Shown: positions 1 to 7,515 of the stretch, one piece after another
Layout: each line of letters opens with the position of its first letter
Position numbering within the stretch: position 1 is the first letter of the stretch
Assembly (NCBI GenBank): GCA_002372545.1
Contig: DFHD01000013.1
Span: forward strand, 1 to 17,513
DNA: 17,513 nt
Origin: Lachnospiraceae bacterium UBA3732
GTDB taxonomy: Bacteria > Bacillota > Clostridia > Lachnospirales > Lachnospiraceae
Direction: 5' to 3'
Made by a program: the position numbers and the translations under genes
The notes under the pieces: generated by a model
Seen by the model: the letters and a program-made list of their open reading frames with translations, nothing else
Told to the model about the DNA's origin: nothing
Databases searched by the model: none

Positions 1-395
1 ATCACATCCAGAAGGGACAGAAGGTCCCGGGTTTCGGGCCATTCCTCCTGCATGCGGGTAAGATGGTCCGTTTCCCAGGTGTAACCGCTGTACATCCAGA
101 TGGATAGCTCCGGGAAGGTTTCCCGCACCCGCCTGAGGAAGGGATAAAGCGCCTGCCTGTTGCTGAGCTCCATGGGTTCGCCGCCGAGGATCGTCAGTCC
201 GGTGATATGCTCCGGACGAAGAGATTCCAGGATCTGCTGTTCAGTCTCTTCGGTAAAGAGCTTTCCGGCATGAAAATCCCAGGCAGTATAATTGAAGCAG
301 CCCTTACACCGGAGGGTGCATCCGGATACAAAGAGTGAGGTACGGACGCCGGGACCGTTGGCGATATCATTATATTTAATAGCAGAGTAGTGCAT
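1..395 (-). CDS. nrdG: Anaerobic ribonucleotide reductase activating protein (partial, C-terminus off window)
   Basis: Radical-SAM activase that uses a 4Fe-4S cluster and S-adenosylmethionine to place the glycyl radical on the anaerobic ribonucleotide reductase NrdD. The 131 visible residues show the cluster motif CTLRCKGC (Cys26, Cys30, Cys33) and the SAM-binding GGEP at 71-74, both placed as in NrdG; the N-terminal NGPGVRTSLFVSGC stretch is also typical. The ATG at 395-393 is preceded on the minus strand by a purine-rich GAAAGGAAAAAGG ribosome site. The protein is cut by the window edge at about Val131, so roughly 30-50 residues are missing. No nrdD is seen upstream; nrdG is the first gene of a leftward transcript, and the partner may lie outside the window. 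Class III reductase activation implies anaerobic growth. The family assignment is very secure. Confidence 0.96.
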   Translation of the reverse strand, partial: MHYSAIKYNDIANGPGVRTSLFVSGCTLRCKGCFNYTAWDFHAGKLFTEETEQQILESLRPEHITGLTILGGEPMELSNRQALYPFLRRVRETFPELSIWMYSGYTWETDHLTRMQEEWPETRDLLSLLDV

Positions 396-440
396 AACCT
401 TTTTCCTTTCGGAATGTAATTCTCAGGCTGTCATGTTTGG

Positions 441-458
441 CCGCGGTATATACAGCGG
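441..458. promoter_or_regulatory. Palindromic operator-like site, copy 1
   Basis: CCGCGGTATATACAGCGG is an 18-bp palindrome with a single mismatched pair around the core GTATATAC. It sits in the leader of nrdG. A second, less symmetric copy lies at 503-520, centre to centre 62 bp away (about six helical turns). The similarity extends leftwards as TTTGGCCG in both copies. The bound regulator is unknown. NrdR would be the obvious candidate for an nrd gene, but the arms do not match the usual ACAC/GTGT NrdR-box arms well. Confidence 0.5.
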
Positions 459-502
459 TATCATCATTAAGACGCGCGCCGTTAGCGCTGCGGGAAATTT
501 GG

Positions 503-520
503 CCGTGGTATATACAGAAG
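503..520. promoter_or_regulatory. Palindromic operator-like site, copy 2
   Basis: This is the second copy of the GTATATAC-centred site, lying between -10 and about +13 of the predicted nrdG promoter, where a bound repressor would block initiation. The same bases also form an 8-bp hairpin, CGTGGTAT with ATACCACG (504-511 with 524-531), which overlaps the -10 element. Confidence 0.45.
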
Positions 521-521
521 C

Positions 522-550
522 ATCATACCACGTCCGGCGGCCTCTTTCAA
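522..550 (-). promoter_or_regulatory. Promoter for nrdG
   Basis: On the minus strand a -35 TTGAAA (550-545) and a -10 TATGAT (527-522) are separated by exactly 17 bp, with TG one base before the -10 (extended -10). Transcription would start near 515, leaving a leader of about 120 nt that contains both palindromic repeats described separately. This is a sequence match only. Confidence 0.7.
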
Positions 551-591
551 AAAGAATTCATTTATTTTCCCTTTATTTTTGCTGATTTCTG

Positions 592-600
592 TGATAGAAT
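592..600 (+). promoter_or_regulatory. Extended -10 promoter element for the PPIase lipoprotein gene
   Basis: TGATAGAAT is an extended -10 (TG-N-TAGAAT); the -35 region about 17 bp upstream (TTTATT) is weak. Transcription would start near 607, giving a leader of about 70 nt before the ATG at 676. This also argues against the alternative ATG at 604 as the start. Confidence 0.45.
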
Positions 601-675
601 GGCATGAGCAGTAAGAAAAGCAGGAACAAAGAAAAAATTTCCGGGGAAGGAAACATACGGAAAGGATTTGAAGTA

Positions 676-1872
676 ATGAAGAAAAAGAAGATCATATTCG
701 GGCTTCTGGCCTGTACCATGGCAGCGGCGCTTCTGGCAGGCTGTGGAAAGAAGAAAAAGGATGCGGAAGAGGGAGATAACAGCACAGCAGTAGTGGATGA
801 CATGATCGAGCGCTACAATCCGCTGGTTGAGCTTCCTGAATATAAGGGGCTGGAATATACACCCCAGAAAACAGAGGTCACAGATGAGATGGTCCAGCAG
901 AGAGTGGATCAGCTTGTTACCAAGCTGACACAGACCGAGAATGTGACCGAAGGCGAAGCAAAGATGGGCGATGAGGTCAATATCGATTTCGTGGGTTATA
1001 TTGACGGCGTGGCCTTCAGCGGCGGTGATACGCTTGGAAAGGGAACCAACATCACCCTGGGCAGCAGCGGCTATATTGATAATTTCGATGAGCAGATCGC
1101 TGGCCATAAGCCGGGAGAGACCTTCGATGTAAAGGTAACCTTCCCCGAGGATTACGGCAATCCGGATCTGAACGGAAAGGCGGCTGTTTTCGAGACCACA
1201 CTGAATTATATTGTTAATTCCACAGTTCCCGAGCTGACGGATGAGCTGGTTAAGAACAATACGGATTACGATACAGTGGATGCCTACAAGGAAGGTATCC
1301 GTAAGGAGCTGACGGAAACCAACGCAAAGCAGGACGAGGACGCCAACAAGAACACTCTTCTGGATATTGTGATCGCGCGCTGCAATTACTCCGGTTATCC
1401 GGAAACCGAGCTGGAGGAGAGAACACAGAAGGTCATCCAGCAGTACTCGGATATGGCTGAGTCAAACGATATGACCATGGAAGCCCTTCTTTCTGCGTAT
1501 GGTATGGATGCGGATTCCTTCCAGGCTCAGGTCAAGGGTTATGTTGAAGATTATATGAAGGAAAAGATTGCCGTAGTGGCTATTGCGGCAAAGGAAGGCA
1601 TTACCGTTACCAAGGCGGAAAAGGATCTGGCTGCCCAGACAATGGCGGCGGAGTACGGTCTTGCCAAGGTAGATGATCTCGCCGCTTATGGATTTACAGA
1701 TGATGATCTGTATTTTACCGAGCTGGAGAAGAAGGTCCTTCAGGTTCTGTATGATAGCGCCGTTACGAGTACAGGTGAGACGACTGAGTCTGCGACGACT
1801 GAAGCTGAGACGACTGAAGCTGAGACGACTGAGTCTGCGACGACTGAAGCTGAGACAACTGAGGAAAAGTAG
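676..1872 (+). CDS. Trigger-factor-like FKBP-type peptidyl-prolyl isomerase lipoprotein
   Basis: Probable extracytoplasmic foldase that isomerises proline bonds and chaperones secreted proteins at the outer face of the membrane. The protein has 398 residues. Residues 1-23 are a lipoprotein signal: a lysine-rich start, a hydrophobic core and the lipobox LLAGC with Cys23. Residues about 97-180 are an FKBP/trigger-factor PPIase domain (GDEVNIDFVGYIDG, then PGETFDVKVTFPEDYGN), and about 185-360 resembles the trigger-factor C-terminal chaperone arms. There is no ribosome-binding N-domain, as expected for an exported version. Residues 368-398 are an acidic Thr/Glu tail from 15-bp DNA repeats. The start at 676 is chosen because AAAGGA lies at the right distance and the signal peptide then begins at once; an in-frame ATG at 604 would bury it. 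It is followed by a terminator, then murJ. The exact chaperone clients are unknown. Confidence 0.92.
   Translation: MKKKKIIFGLLACTMAAALLAGCGKKKKDAEEGDNSTAVVDDMIERYNPLVELPEYKGLEYTPQKTEVTDEMVQQRVDQLVTKLTQTENVTEGEAKMGDEVNIDFVGYIDGVAFSGGDTLGKGTNITLGSSGYIDNFDEQIAGHKPGETFDVKVTFPEDYGNPDLNGKAAVFETTLNYIVNSTVPELTDELVKNNTDYDTVDAYKEGIRKELTETNAKQDEDANKNTLLDIVIARCNYSGYPETELEERTQKVIQQYSDMAESNDMTMEALLSAYGMDADSFQAQVKGYVEDYMKEKIAVVAIAAKEGITVTKAEKDLAAQTMAAEYGLAKVDDLAAYGFTDDDLYFTELEKKVLQVLYDSAVTSTGETTESATTEAETTEAETTESATTEAETTEEK
1777..1866 (+). repeat. 15-bp in-frame tandem repeat coding the lipoprotein tail
   Basis: Six 15-bp units (starts 1777, 1792, 1807, 1822, 1837, 1852) follow the pattern GAGACGACTGAGTCT or GCGACGACTGAAGCT. 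They encode five-residue units ETTES, ATTEA, ETTEA, ETTES, ATTEA, ETTEE. Units 1-2 and 4-5 are identical 30-bp blocks. Unit length is a multiple of three, so copy-number change would alter tail length without frameshift. Confidence 0.92.
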
Positions 1873-1890
1873 TCTGAAACGGATAGCAGG

Positions 1891-1922
1891 AAAGGACCGG
1901 TTTGCGCAATCGGTCCTTTTTC
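1891..1922 (+). terminator. Intrinsic terminator after the lipoprotein gene
   Basis: A 9-bp perfect stem, AAAGGACCG (1891-1899) with CGGTCCTTT (1911-1919), is followed by the rest of a short T run ending at 1921. It lies 18 bp after the stop codon and 25 bp before murJ, so murJ is either read through or has its own weak start nearby. Confidence 0.8.
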
Positions 1923-1946
1923 GTAGAGAATGACCCGGGAGGGTGT

Positions 1947-3566
1947 ATGGCATCAGAAGATAAAAGTAAAAAAGCAGCCTCCGGAGTGATCAAAGCGGCG
2001 ACCATCATGGTGGTGGCCAATGCGGTTTCGAGTATACTGGGCTATGTGAGAAATATCCTTATTTCCTCTAAATTCGGCATGAGCTTTGAAAGCGATGCAT
2101 ATTATGCCGCTTTTACCATCCCGGACCTGATCTATTCCATTCTGGTAGGCGGAGGACTGAGCTCCGCATTTATCCCTGTTTTCAGCGGATATATCAATGA
2201 TAAGAGGGAAAAAGAAGGCTACAGGATGGCCAGCATCATCTTTAATATTGTGACCGTCACGGTTTCGGTGGTCTGCGTCATCGGCATGATCTTTGCGCCC
2301 CGGATCCTGCCCCTCATCGTGCAGTTCGATCAGGGCGGACCGGAGTTCTTCCATCTGACTGTCCGGCTTACGCGGATCATGTTCTTTCAGTGCTTTTTCA
2401 TGTGCCTGACAGGCATCTGCATGGGCATTCTGCAGGCGTACAAGGATTTTGCGCCGCCTTCTCTGGGCGCGGTATTCTACAATGTAGCCATAATCGTTGT
2501 GGGCCTGATCCTGATGCAGTTCGGCATGGGAATCACCGGCTTTTCTATCGGCGTGGTCGTGGGCGCTGCGGTGAACTTTGCCGTGCAGATCTCACCCATC
2601 CGGAGAAAGGGCTTTAAGTATTCGCCGGGAATTGACCTCAGCCACGAGGGCGTGAAGAAGTTCTTCCACCTTTTCTGGCCGATGCTGCTGGGCGTATCCG
2701 TATCCCAGCTGAACCTGATCGTAAATAAGTATTTCGGCTCGGGAGAAGGAGAAAGCGTGCTTTCCTCCATGCAGAATGCACAGAGCATTATGCAGCTGCC
2801 CATCAATATCTTTGGATGGTCGGTGGCACTCTCCGTATTTCCCACTATGGTGGAGCATTACGGAACGGGAGATACCGATTCCTATAAGGCGGATATTTCC
2901 ATGGGCGTGAGGAATGTGGTATTCCTTACCCTGCCTGCTTCGGTTGGCCTGATCGCCATGCGGGAGCCTCTGATCCGCGCCATGTATGCGCAGGGAGAGT
3001 TCGATCCGAAGCATATCCCCCTTCTGGCTTCGCTGCTCATGTTCTATTGTATCGGAATTGTCGGTTATTCTGTCCGGGGCGTTCTTCTGCAGGGCTTTTA
3101 TGCCGTCCAGGAAACGGTTACTCCGGTTAAGATCAACATATTTATTCTTTTGCTGAATACTGTCCTTTGCTATATCATGGTATATTTTGCCGGCGCAAAC
3201 GGACTGGGAATGGCATATTCCACGGCGGGGATCGTCAGCATGTGTCTGCTGGCCTTCTTCCTGAGAAGGCGCGTGGGACCCATCCGCGGAAAAGAAATCC
3301 TTCTGTCGGTTGGCAAGATGCTGATTGCAGTGGCGGCTATGGCAGCGGCGATGATCTTTATTACGCCTGCGCTGGAGAAATTCCTTCCGGTGGAAAGAAA
3401 GATCGGACAGCTGACCGAGATCATGATCCTTCTGGGCATCGGCATAATCACCTATCTGATAATGGCTGTAGTCCTCAGAATGAAGGAGCTTTCGGCTGTG
3501 CTGGATACTTTCAGCAGGAAGCTGGGCAGAAAAAAGGCTGAACGGCCAGGAAGTAGAAACAGATGA
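1947..3566 (+). CDS. murJ: Lipid II flippase MurJ (MviN family)
   Basis: Integral membrane protein of the MOP superfamily that flips lipid-linked peptidoglycan precursors across the cytoplasmic membrane. The 539-residue product fits MurJ length and is hydrophobic throughout, consistent with about 14 membrane segments. Family stretches include the N-terminal LGYVRNILISSKFG and DAYYAAFTIPD region, and the central NIFGWSVALSVFPTM region. The start at 1947 follows GGGAGGG at 1937-1943. An in-frame ATG at 1902 lies inside the upstream terminator and is rejected. The last residues (KKAERPGSRNR) and the stop are themselves the first unit of a 36-bp tandem repeat. The gene lies downstream of the lipoprotein gene, with a terminator between them. 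Essential-gene status is expected from family knowledge only. Confidence 0.95.
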   Translation: MASEDKSKKAASGVIKAATIMVVANAVSSILGYVRNILISSKFGMSFESDAYYAAFTIPDLIYSILVGGGLSSAFIPVFSGYINDKREKEGYRMASIIFNIVTVTVSVVCVIGMIFAPRILPLIVQFDQGGPEFFHLTVRLTRIMFFQCFFMCLTGICMGILQAYKDFAPPSLGAVFYNVAIIVVGLILMQFGMGITGFSIGVVVGAAVNFAVQISPIRRKGFKYSPGIDLSHEGVKKFFHLFWPMLLGVSVSQLNLIVNKYFGSGEGESVLSSMQNAQSIMQLPINIFGWSVALSVFPTMVEHYGTGDTDSYKADISMGVRNVVFLTLPASVGLIAMREPLIRAMYAQGEFDPKHIPLLASLLMFYCIGIVGYSVRGVLLQGFYAVQETVTPVKINIFILLLNTVLCYIMVYFAGANGLGMAYSTAGIVSMCLLAFFLRRRVGPIRGKEILLSVGKMLIAVAAMAAAMIFITPALEKFLPVERKIGQLTEIMILLGIGIITYLIMAVVLRMKELSAVLDTFSRKLGRKKAERPGSRNR

Positions 3567-3682
3567 ATAAAGGCTGAACGGCCCGGAAGTAGAAACAGAT
3601 GAAAAAAGGCTGAACGGCCCGGAAGCAGAAACAGATGAATAAAGGCTAAACGGACCGGAGGAAGCTGAGAAACAGCTGAAAT
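3533..3682 (+). repeat. 36-bp tandem repeat starting inside the end of murJ
   Basis: There are three near-identical 36-bp units at 3533-3568, 3569-3604 and 3605-3640 (begin AAAGGCTGAACGGCC), then a degenerate fourth at 3641-3682. The first unit holds the murJ stop codon. In the murJ frame every later unit again reads a KAERPGSRNR-like peptide ending in TGA (3600-3602, 3636-3638; the fourth ends at 3666-3668). The repeat fills most of the gap to the next gene. Confidence 0.93.
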
Positions 3683-3704
3683 AGAAATACGGTGGGGGAT
3701 GTAA

Positions 3705-4637
3705 ATGGTATTTGAAGATTTTGCATGGGAAAGAGATGGTTTCTCCGGCTGTTATGCAGCGCCGGAGGATGCCGGGAAGGATACAAAGGCAGTCATTGTC
3801 ATGTCCTGCGAGGAGCGGGGCGGTTTTTCCGGAAGAATGGCGGCTGAACGCTTTGCCGAGTATGGCTTTGCGGCTATGGCAGTGAATATTTCAGGCGTAA
3901 AGGGCATGCCCGAAACACCGGACAGGATACCGCTGGAAATCTTCCAGCCGGTTCTCCGGATCCTTCGGGAGGAGAAGGGATTTGCCTCCATCAGTACCTA
4001 TGGCGCGTCAATGGGCTCAGTGTTTGCTGTGCTGGCGGCAAGGGTTTATCCGGGAATCGAAAAGGTCATCCTGGTTTCCCCGACCCATGTGGTGCCCGGC
4101 AGCCCGGCGAAAAAGAAGAAAAAGGATGGGGGTCATTCCATCGCCACATGGAAGGGCGAGGAGCTTCCCTTTGTTCCGGTGGATATCGGAAACAGAAAAC
4201 CGGAAAAGACCTATAAGGATGAGGAAACCGGCCGGGAGGGACTTGGCATGTGGTTTGCCTACAGCAATGCCTATGACGACCGGGAGAATGTGGAAAAGGC
4301 GTATCTTGCGCCGGAGGAAACCGGAGCGGAGCTCCTTCTTCTGGGCAGCATGAAGGACGAGATGTGGCCGGCGGATTATTCCGTGAAATATATGAAAAGA
4401 AGGCTGGAACGCTGTGACTACGACCGGAATGTGAGGATCGTGCTCTATGAAAAGGGCAGCCATCTTCTGGGGGTTATGCCGAACAGGAAGAATTACCCTC
4501 AGGTTTACCGAAGGATCCCGGCTCTCAGCAAGGTGTTCCGGAATCTGAAGGAAAGCCGGGCAGAGAGCTTTGTGGCGCTGCGCCGTTCCGAGAAGGAAGT
4601 GATTCGTTTTCTGAAGGGGCAGGAGAAAAAAAACTGA
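3705..4637 (+). CDS. Alpha/beta hydrolase, BAAT/dienelactone-hydrolase type
   Basis: Cytoplasmic serine hydrolase of 310 residues with no signal peptide. The nucleophile elbow YGASMGS puts Ser102 in a G-x-S-x-G motif. The acid is probably Asp218 (SMKDEMWPADYS) and the base His253 (KGSHLLG). This spacing and the D-x-x-W-P pattern resemble the C-terminal catalytic domain of acyl-CoA:amino acid N-acyltransferase/thioesterase (BAAT) proteins, here without their N-terminal Ig-like domain. Residues 134-141 are a Lys-rich patch. The ATG at 3705 follows GGTGGGGGA. The stop is 92 nt before proA. The substrate cannot be told from sequence; an acyl-thioester or ester is the family expectation. The nucleophile in this family can be Cys or Ser; here it is Ser. 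Confidence 0.85.
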   Translation: MVFEDFAWERDGFSGCYAAPEDAGKDTKAVIVMSCEERGGFSGRMAAERFAEYGFAAMAVNISGVKGMPETPDRIPLEIFQPVLRILREEKGFASISTYGASMGSVFAVLAARVYPGIEKVILVSPTHVVPGSPAKKKKKDGGHSIATWKGEELPFVPVDIGNRKPEKTYKDEETGREGLGMWFAYSNAYDDRENVEKAYLAPEETGAELLLLGSMKDEMWPADYSVKYMKRRLERCDYDRNVRIVLYEKGSHLLGVMPNRKNYPQVYRRIPALSKVFRNLKESRAESFVALRRSEKEVIRFLKGQEKKN

Positions 4638-4729
4638 TCCGGCTTCCGCAGGGGGCAGGAAGAGAAAAGAAGGTGAGTTCTCCCCGAAAAGAGAGGGTAT
4701 AGTTAATCAGGATCACAGAGAGGAAGAAT

Positions 4730-6004
4730 ATGACCATACGTGAGGAAGTAAGAAAAATGAAGCTGGATGCGCCGGTCCTGGCGGCATCCTCTGCTGAATT
4801 ACGAAACAGGGCGCTGCTTCTGGTGAAGGATAATCTGGAGAAGCATGCGGAGGAAATATTTGCGGAAAACCGGAAGGATCTGGCCAGGGCGGAGGAGACC
4901 GGCGTGGCCGAGGCTGTCCGGAAGAGACTGAAGTTTAACGAAAAGAAGCTGCAGGATGTGACAGCAGGGCTGGTTCAGCTGGCCGGTCTTCCGGATCCTC
5001 TGGGTAAGGTAACCCTTTCCCGTGAGCTGGACGAGGGTCTTAAGCTGACCCGGATATCCTGTCCCATCGGCGTGATCGGCGTGATCTTTGAGGCACGCCC
5101 GGATGCCCTGGTACAGATTTCCTCCCTCTGCATCAAGAGCGGAAACTGTGCGGTTCTGAAGGGTGGAAAGGAAACGGCGCTGACGAACCGGATCCTCTTC
5201 GGCATCATCCGGGACAGCGTGGTAGAGGCCGGTCTTCCGCAGCACAGCCTTCTGCAGGCGGAGCTGCATCAGGAAATCGATGAGCTCCTGGCCTGTGATG
5301 ATTGCGTGGATCTTCTGATCCCCAGAGGCTCCAATGCTTTCGTCCGGTATATCATGGACAACACGAGGATCCCGGTGATGGGTCATGCCGACGGCATCTG
5401 CCATATCTATGTGGATGAGGATGCGTCCGTAGAGAAGGCCATTCCGGTCATTCTGGATGCCAAGACCCAGTATACGGCCGCCTGCAATGCGGTGGAGACT
5501 CTGCTGGTAAACAGGAAGGCCGCTCCGGCATTTCTGCCTGTCCTTGCGAGTGCCCTGAAAGAGGCCGGCGTGAAGCTGAGAGGAACAAAGGAAGTGACCG
5601 ACATGATCGGCGGAGAGACCATTGAGGATGAAAAATACCCGGAATATCTGGACTTGATCATTTCGGTGAAACTTGTGGATGATGTGAAAGAAGCCGTAGA
5701 GCATATCAACCGTTACGGTTCCCATCATACAGACGCTATTCTGACGGAGAATGATGAAACCGCTACCTATTTCATGCAGATGGTGGATTCCGCCGGCGTG
5801 TACAGAAACTGTTCAACCCGTTTTGCGGACGGCTTCCGCTACGGCTTTGGCGCAGAGGTTGGTATCAGCACCTCCAAGCTGCATGCCAGAGGCCCGGTCG
5901 GGCTGGAGGGTCTGGTGACCTATAAATATCTTCTGGAAGGGAATGGCGATATCGTGGGAGACTTTGCCTCGGGAAAGAGAACGTTTCATTTCCGGGATTT
6001 ATAA
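4730..6004 (+). CDS. proA: Gamma-glutamyl phosphate reductase
   Basis: Second step of proline synthesis: NADPH-dependent reduction of gamma-glutamyl phosphate to glutamate semialdehyde. The 424-residue length is normal. Family blocks include CPIGVIGVIFEARPDA (111-126), KSGNCAVLKGGKE (136-148), and the active-site stretch TAACNAVETLLV with catalytic Cys252; the C-terminal GLEGLVTYKY stretch is also typical. The start follows GAGAGGAAG about 8 nt upstream. The usual partner proB (glutamate 5-kinase) is not beside it here: upstream is the hydrolase gene, downstream the MBOAT gene. The next gene begins 55 nt after the stop, so co-transcription with the acyltransferase pair is possible. Confidence 0.97.
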   Translation: MTIREEVRKMKLDAPVLAASSAELRNRALLLVKDNLEKHAEEIFAENRKDLARAEETGVAEAVRKRLKFNEKKLQDVTAGLVQLAGLPDPLGKVTLSRELDEGLKLTRISCPIGVIGVIFEARPDALVQISSLCIKSGNCAVLKGGKETALTNRILFGIIRDSVVEAGLPQHSLLQAELHQEIDELLACDDCVDLLIPRGSNAFVRYIMDNTRIPVMGHADGICHIYVDEDASVEKAIPVILDAKTQYTAACNAVETLLVNRKAAPAFLPVLASALKEAGVKLRGTKEVTDMIGGETIEDEKYPEYLDLIISVKLVDDVKEAVEHINRYGSHHTDAILTENDETATYFMQMVDSAGVYRNCSTRFADGFRYGFGAEVGISTSKLHARGPVGLEGLVTYKYLLEGNGDIVGDFASGKRTFHFRDL

Positions 6005-6008
6005 AAAC

Positions 6009-6044
6009 TTTTTCCGGATAAATGCGTAAGAAATCCCGGAAAAA
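6009..6044 (+). other. Stem-loop between proA and the acyltransferase gene
   Basis: A perfect 9-bp inverted repeat, TTTTTCCGG (6009-6017) with CCGGAAAAA (6036-6044), has an 18-nt loop. There is no T run after it, so it is not a canonical rightward terminator. It may be an RNA-processing or stability element, or chance. Confidence 0.4.
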
Positions 6045-6059
6045 TGTGGGAGAAGAAAA

Positions 6060-7460
6060 ATGCAGTTTTCCAGTTTGATCTTTGTTACGGCATTTTTGCC
6101 GATATTCTTATTGGTATACAGATTTGCATCCTCATCGAAAAGTATTGCGGTGCAGAATGCGGTATTTTTGTGTTTTACTCTGATATTCTGCCTCTTCGGC
6201 GGACTTCGCGGACTGGTCGTGCTTCTGGCGGCAACGCTGATCGGTTATTTCGGAGGCCTTCTTGCGGAATCCGCCGCAGAGCGCGGAGAGGAAAAGAAGG
6301 TCTGCGGCGTATCGGTGATCATCCTTGTGGCGATGCTGGCCTGGTTTAAGTATGCGGGCTTTATCGTGGATGGCGTGGTCATGCCCATGGGACTTTCCTT
6401 CTACACCTTCAAGATGATCTCTTATCTTGCGGATGTAACCCGGGGAAAGTATTACGCAGAGCGGAATTTTGGCCATTTCCTGATCTATTCGGCCTCCTTC
6501 CATACTGTGATGCAGGGTCCGATCGTCAGGTATGATGAGACCGCGGAGCAGATCAAAAACAGAAAATTTACGGCGACCGGCTTTGCCGAGGGCTTTTTCC
6601 GGTTTGTGATCGGCCTTTCCAAGAAGGTCATTCTGGCGGATCATGCGGGAGAAATGGCGGCAAACCTGCTGCCCAGGTCCAAGGCCCTTTCCGATATGCC
6701 GACTGTGGGTATCTGGCTGGGCATGCTGGCCTTTACGCTGCAGATGTATCTGGATTTCTCCGCATATTGCGATATGGCGCTGGGGCTCGGCCGGATGCTG
6801 GGCTTTTCCTATCCGGAAAACTTTGATTATCCGTATATGTCCAGATCGGTAAAGGAATTCTGGAGAAAGTGGCATATTACCCTCAGCTCCTTCTTTAAAG
6901 ATTATGTTTATATCCCACTGGGCGGCAACCGGATGGGCGCGAGAAGAAGGACCTTGAATCTGCTGGCTGTATGGCTGCTGACAGGAATCTGGCATGGCGC
7001 GACCTTCAACTTTGTGCTCTGGGGTCTGTTCTATTTTGCGTTTATCTGTCTGGAAAACGCGTTGGCAGACCGCGGGATCACCAGATTCCCGCCGGTCATC
7101 GGCAATATCTATACATTCATTATCTACAATGTGGGCTGGCTGATCTTCCGGTTTGAAAAATTCGGCCATCTGCGGCGGGCGCTTGCCGGAATGGTTGGCC
7201 TCGGCAAGGGCGGCTTCAACAATCATGTTGTAAAGGTGACCTTCTCCAACAATCTGTTCTTCCTGATCGTGGCCGTGATAGCCTGCACACCGCTGGTGAC
7301 TACCATCCGGAAGAAGATGGAGACCACCATCAGAGACCAGCAAAAGAGCTTTACCGCGATGTATGTCGGAAAGCTGATCATTACGGTTGTGCTATTCTTC
7401 CTTTCCCTTTGCGTCATGACAGGAAGCACTTATCAGCCGTTCCTGTACAATGCATTCTAA
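6060..7460 (+). CDS. MBOAT-family O-acyltransferase (AlgI/DltB-like)
   Basis: Polytopic membrane O-acyltransferase that moves an acyl (usually acetyl) group across the membrane for transfer to a surface polymer. The 466 residues contain many hydrophobic segments. Diagnostic blocks are MPMGLSFYTFKMISYLADV (108-126), the QGPIVRYDE stretch (152-160), DFSAYCDMALGLGRMLGF (232-249), FWRKWHITLS with His272, and TGIWHGATFNFVLWG with the expected catalytic His312. The ATG at 6060 follows GGGAGAAG. The next gene encodes a DHHW/AlgJ-like partner, the standard companion of AlgI-type MBOATs, so the pair probably O-acylates an exopolysaccharide or other cell-surface glycan. There is no dlt operon context, so D-alanylation is less likely. 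Confidence 0.94.
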   Translation: MQFSSLIFVTAFLPIFLLVYRFASSSKSIAVQNAVFLCFTLIFCLFGGLRGLVVLLAATLIGYFGGLLAESAAERGEEKKVCGVSVIILVAMLAWFKYAGFIVDGVVMPMGLSFYTFKMISYLADVTRGKYYAERNFGHFLIYSASFHTVMQGPIVRYDETAEQIKNRKFTATGFAEGFFRFVIGLSKKVILADHAGEMAANLLPRSKALSDMPTVGIWLGMLAFTLQMYLDFSAYCDMALGLGRMLGFSYPENFDYPYMSRSVKEFWRKWHITLSSFFKDYVYIPLGGNRMGARRRTLNLLAVWLLTGIWHGATFNFVLWGLFYFAFICLENALADRGITRFPPVIGNIYTFIIYNVGWLIFRFEKFGHLRRALAGMVGLGKGGFNNHVVKVTFSNNLFFLIVAVIACTPLVTTIRKKMETTIRDQQKSFTAMYVGKLIITVVLFFLSLCVMTGSTYQPFLYNAF

Positions 7461-7515
7461 AGGCAGCTACCGCCCGGGAAAAGTATGTAAATATATGTGT
7501 ATGTAAGGATAGATT

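Noticed and set aside
503..520. Firm NrdR box
   Set aside because: The TATATA core fits but the arms do not match the consensus, so only an unnamed operator is reported.
604..675. Upstream ATG that would extend the lipoprotein by 24 residues
   Set aside because: It would bury the signal peptide and lipobox, it lies at the predicted transcription start, and a good ribosome site precedes the ATG at 676.
1902..1946. Upstream ATG for murJ
   Set aside because: It lies in the loop of the intrinsic terminator; the GGGAGGG site fits 1947.
6132..7343. 403-codon open frame antisense to the MBOAT gene
   Set aside because: The opposite strand has a full family match with catalytic His; the antisense product has the His/Gln/Arg-rich look of a shadow frame.
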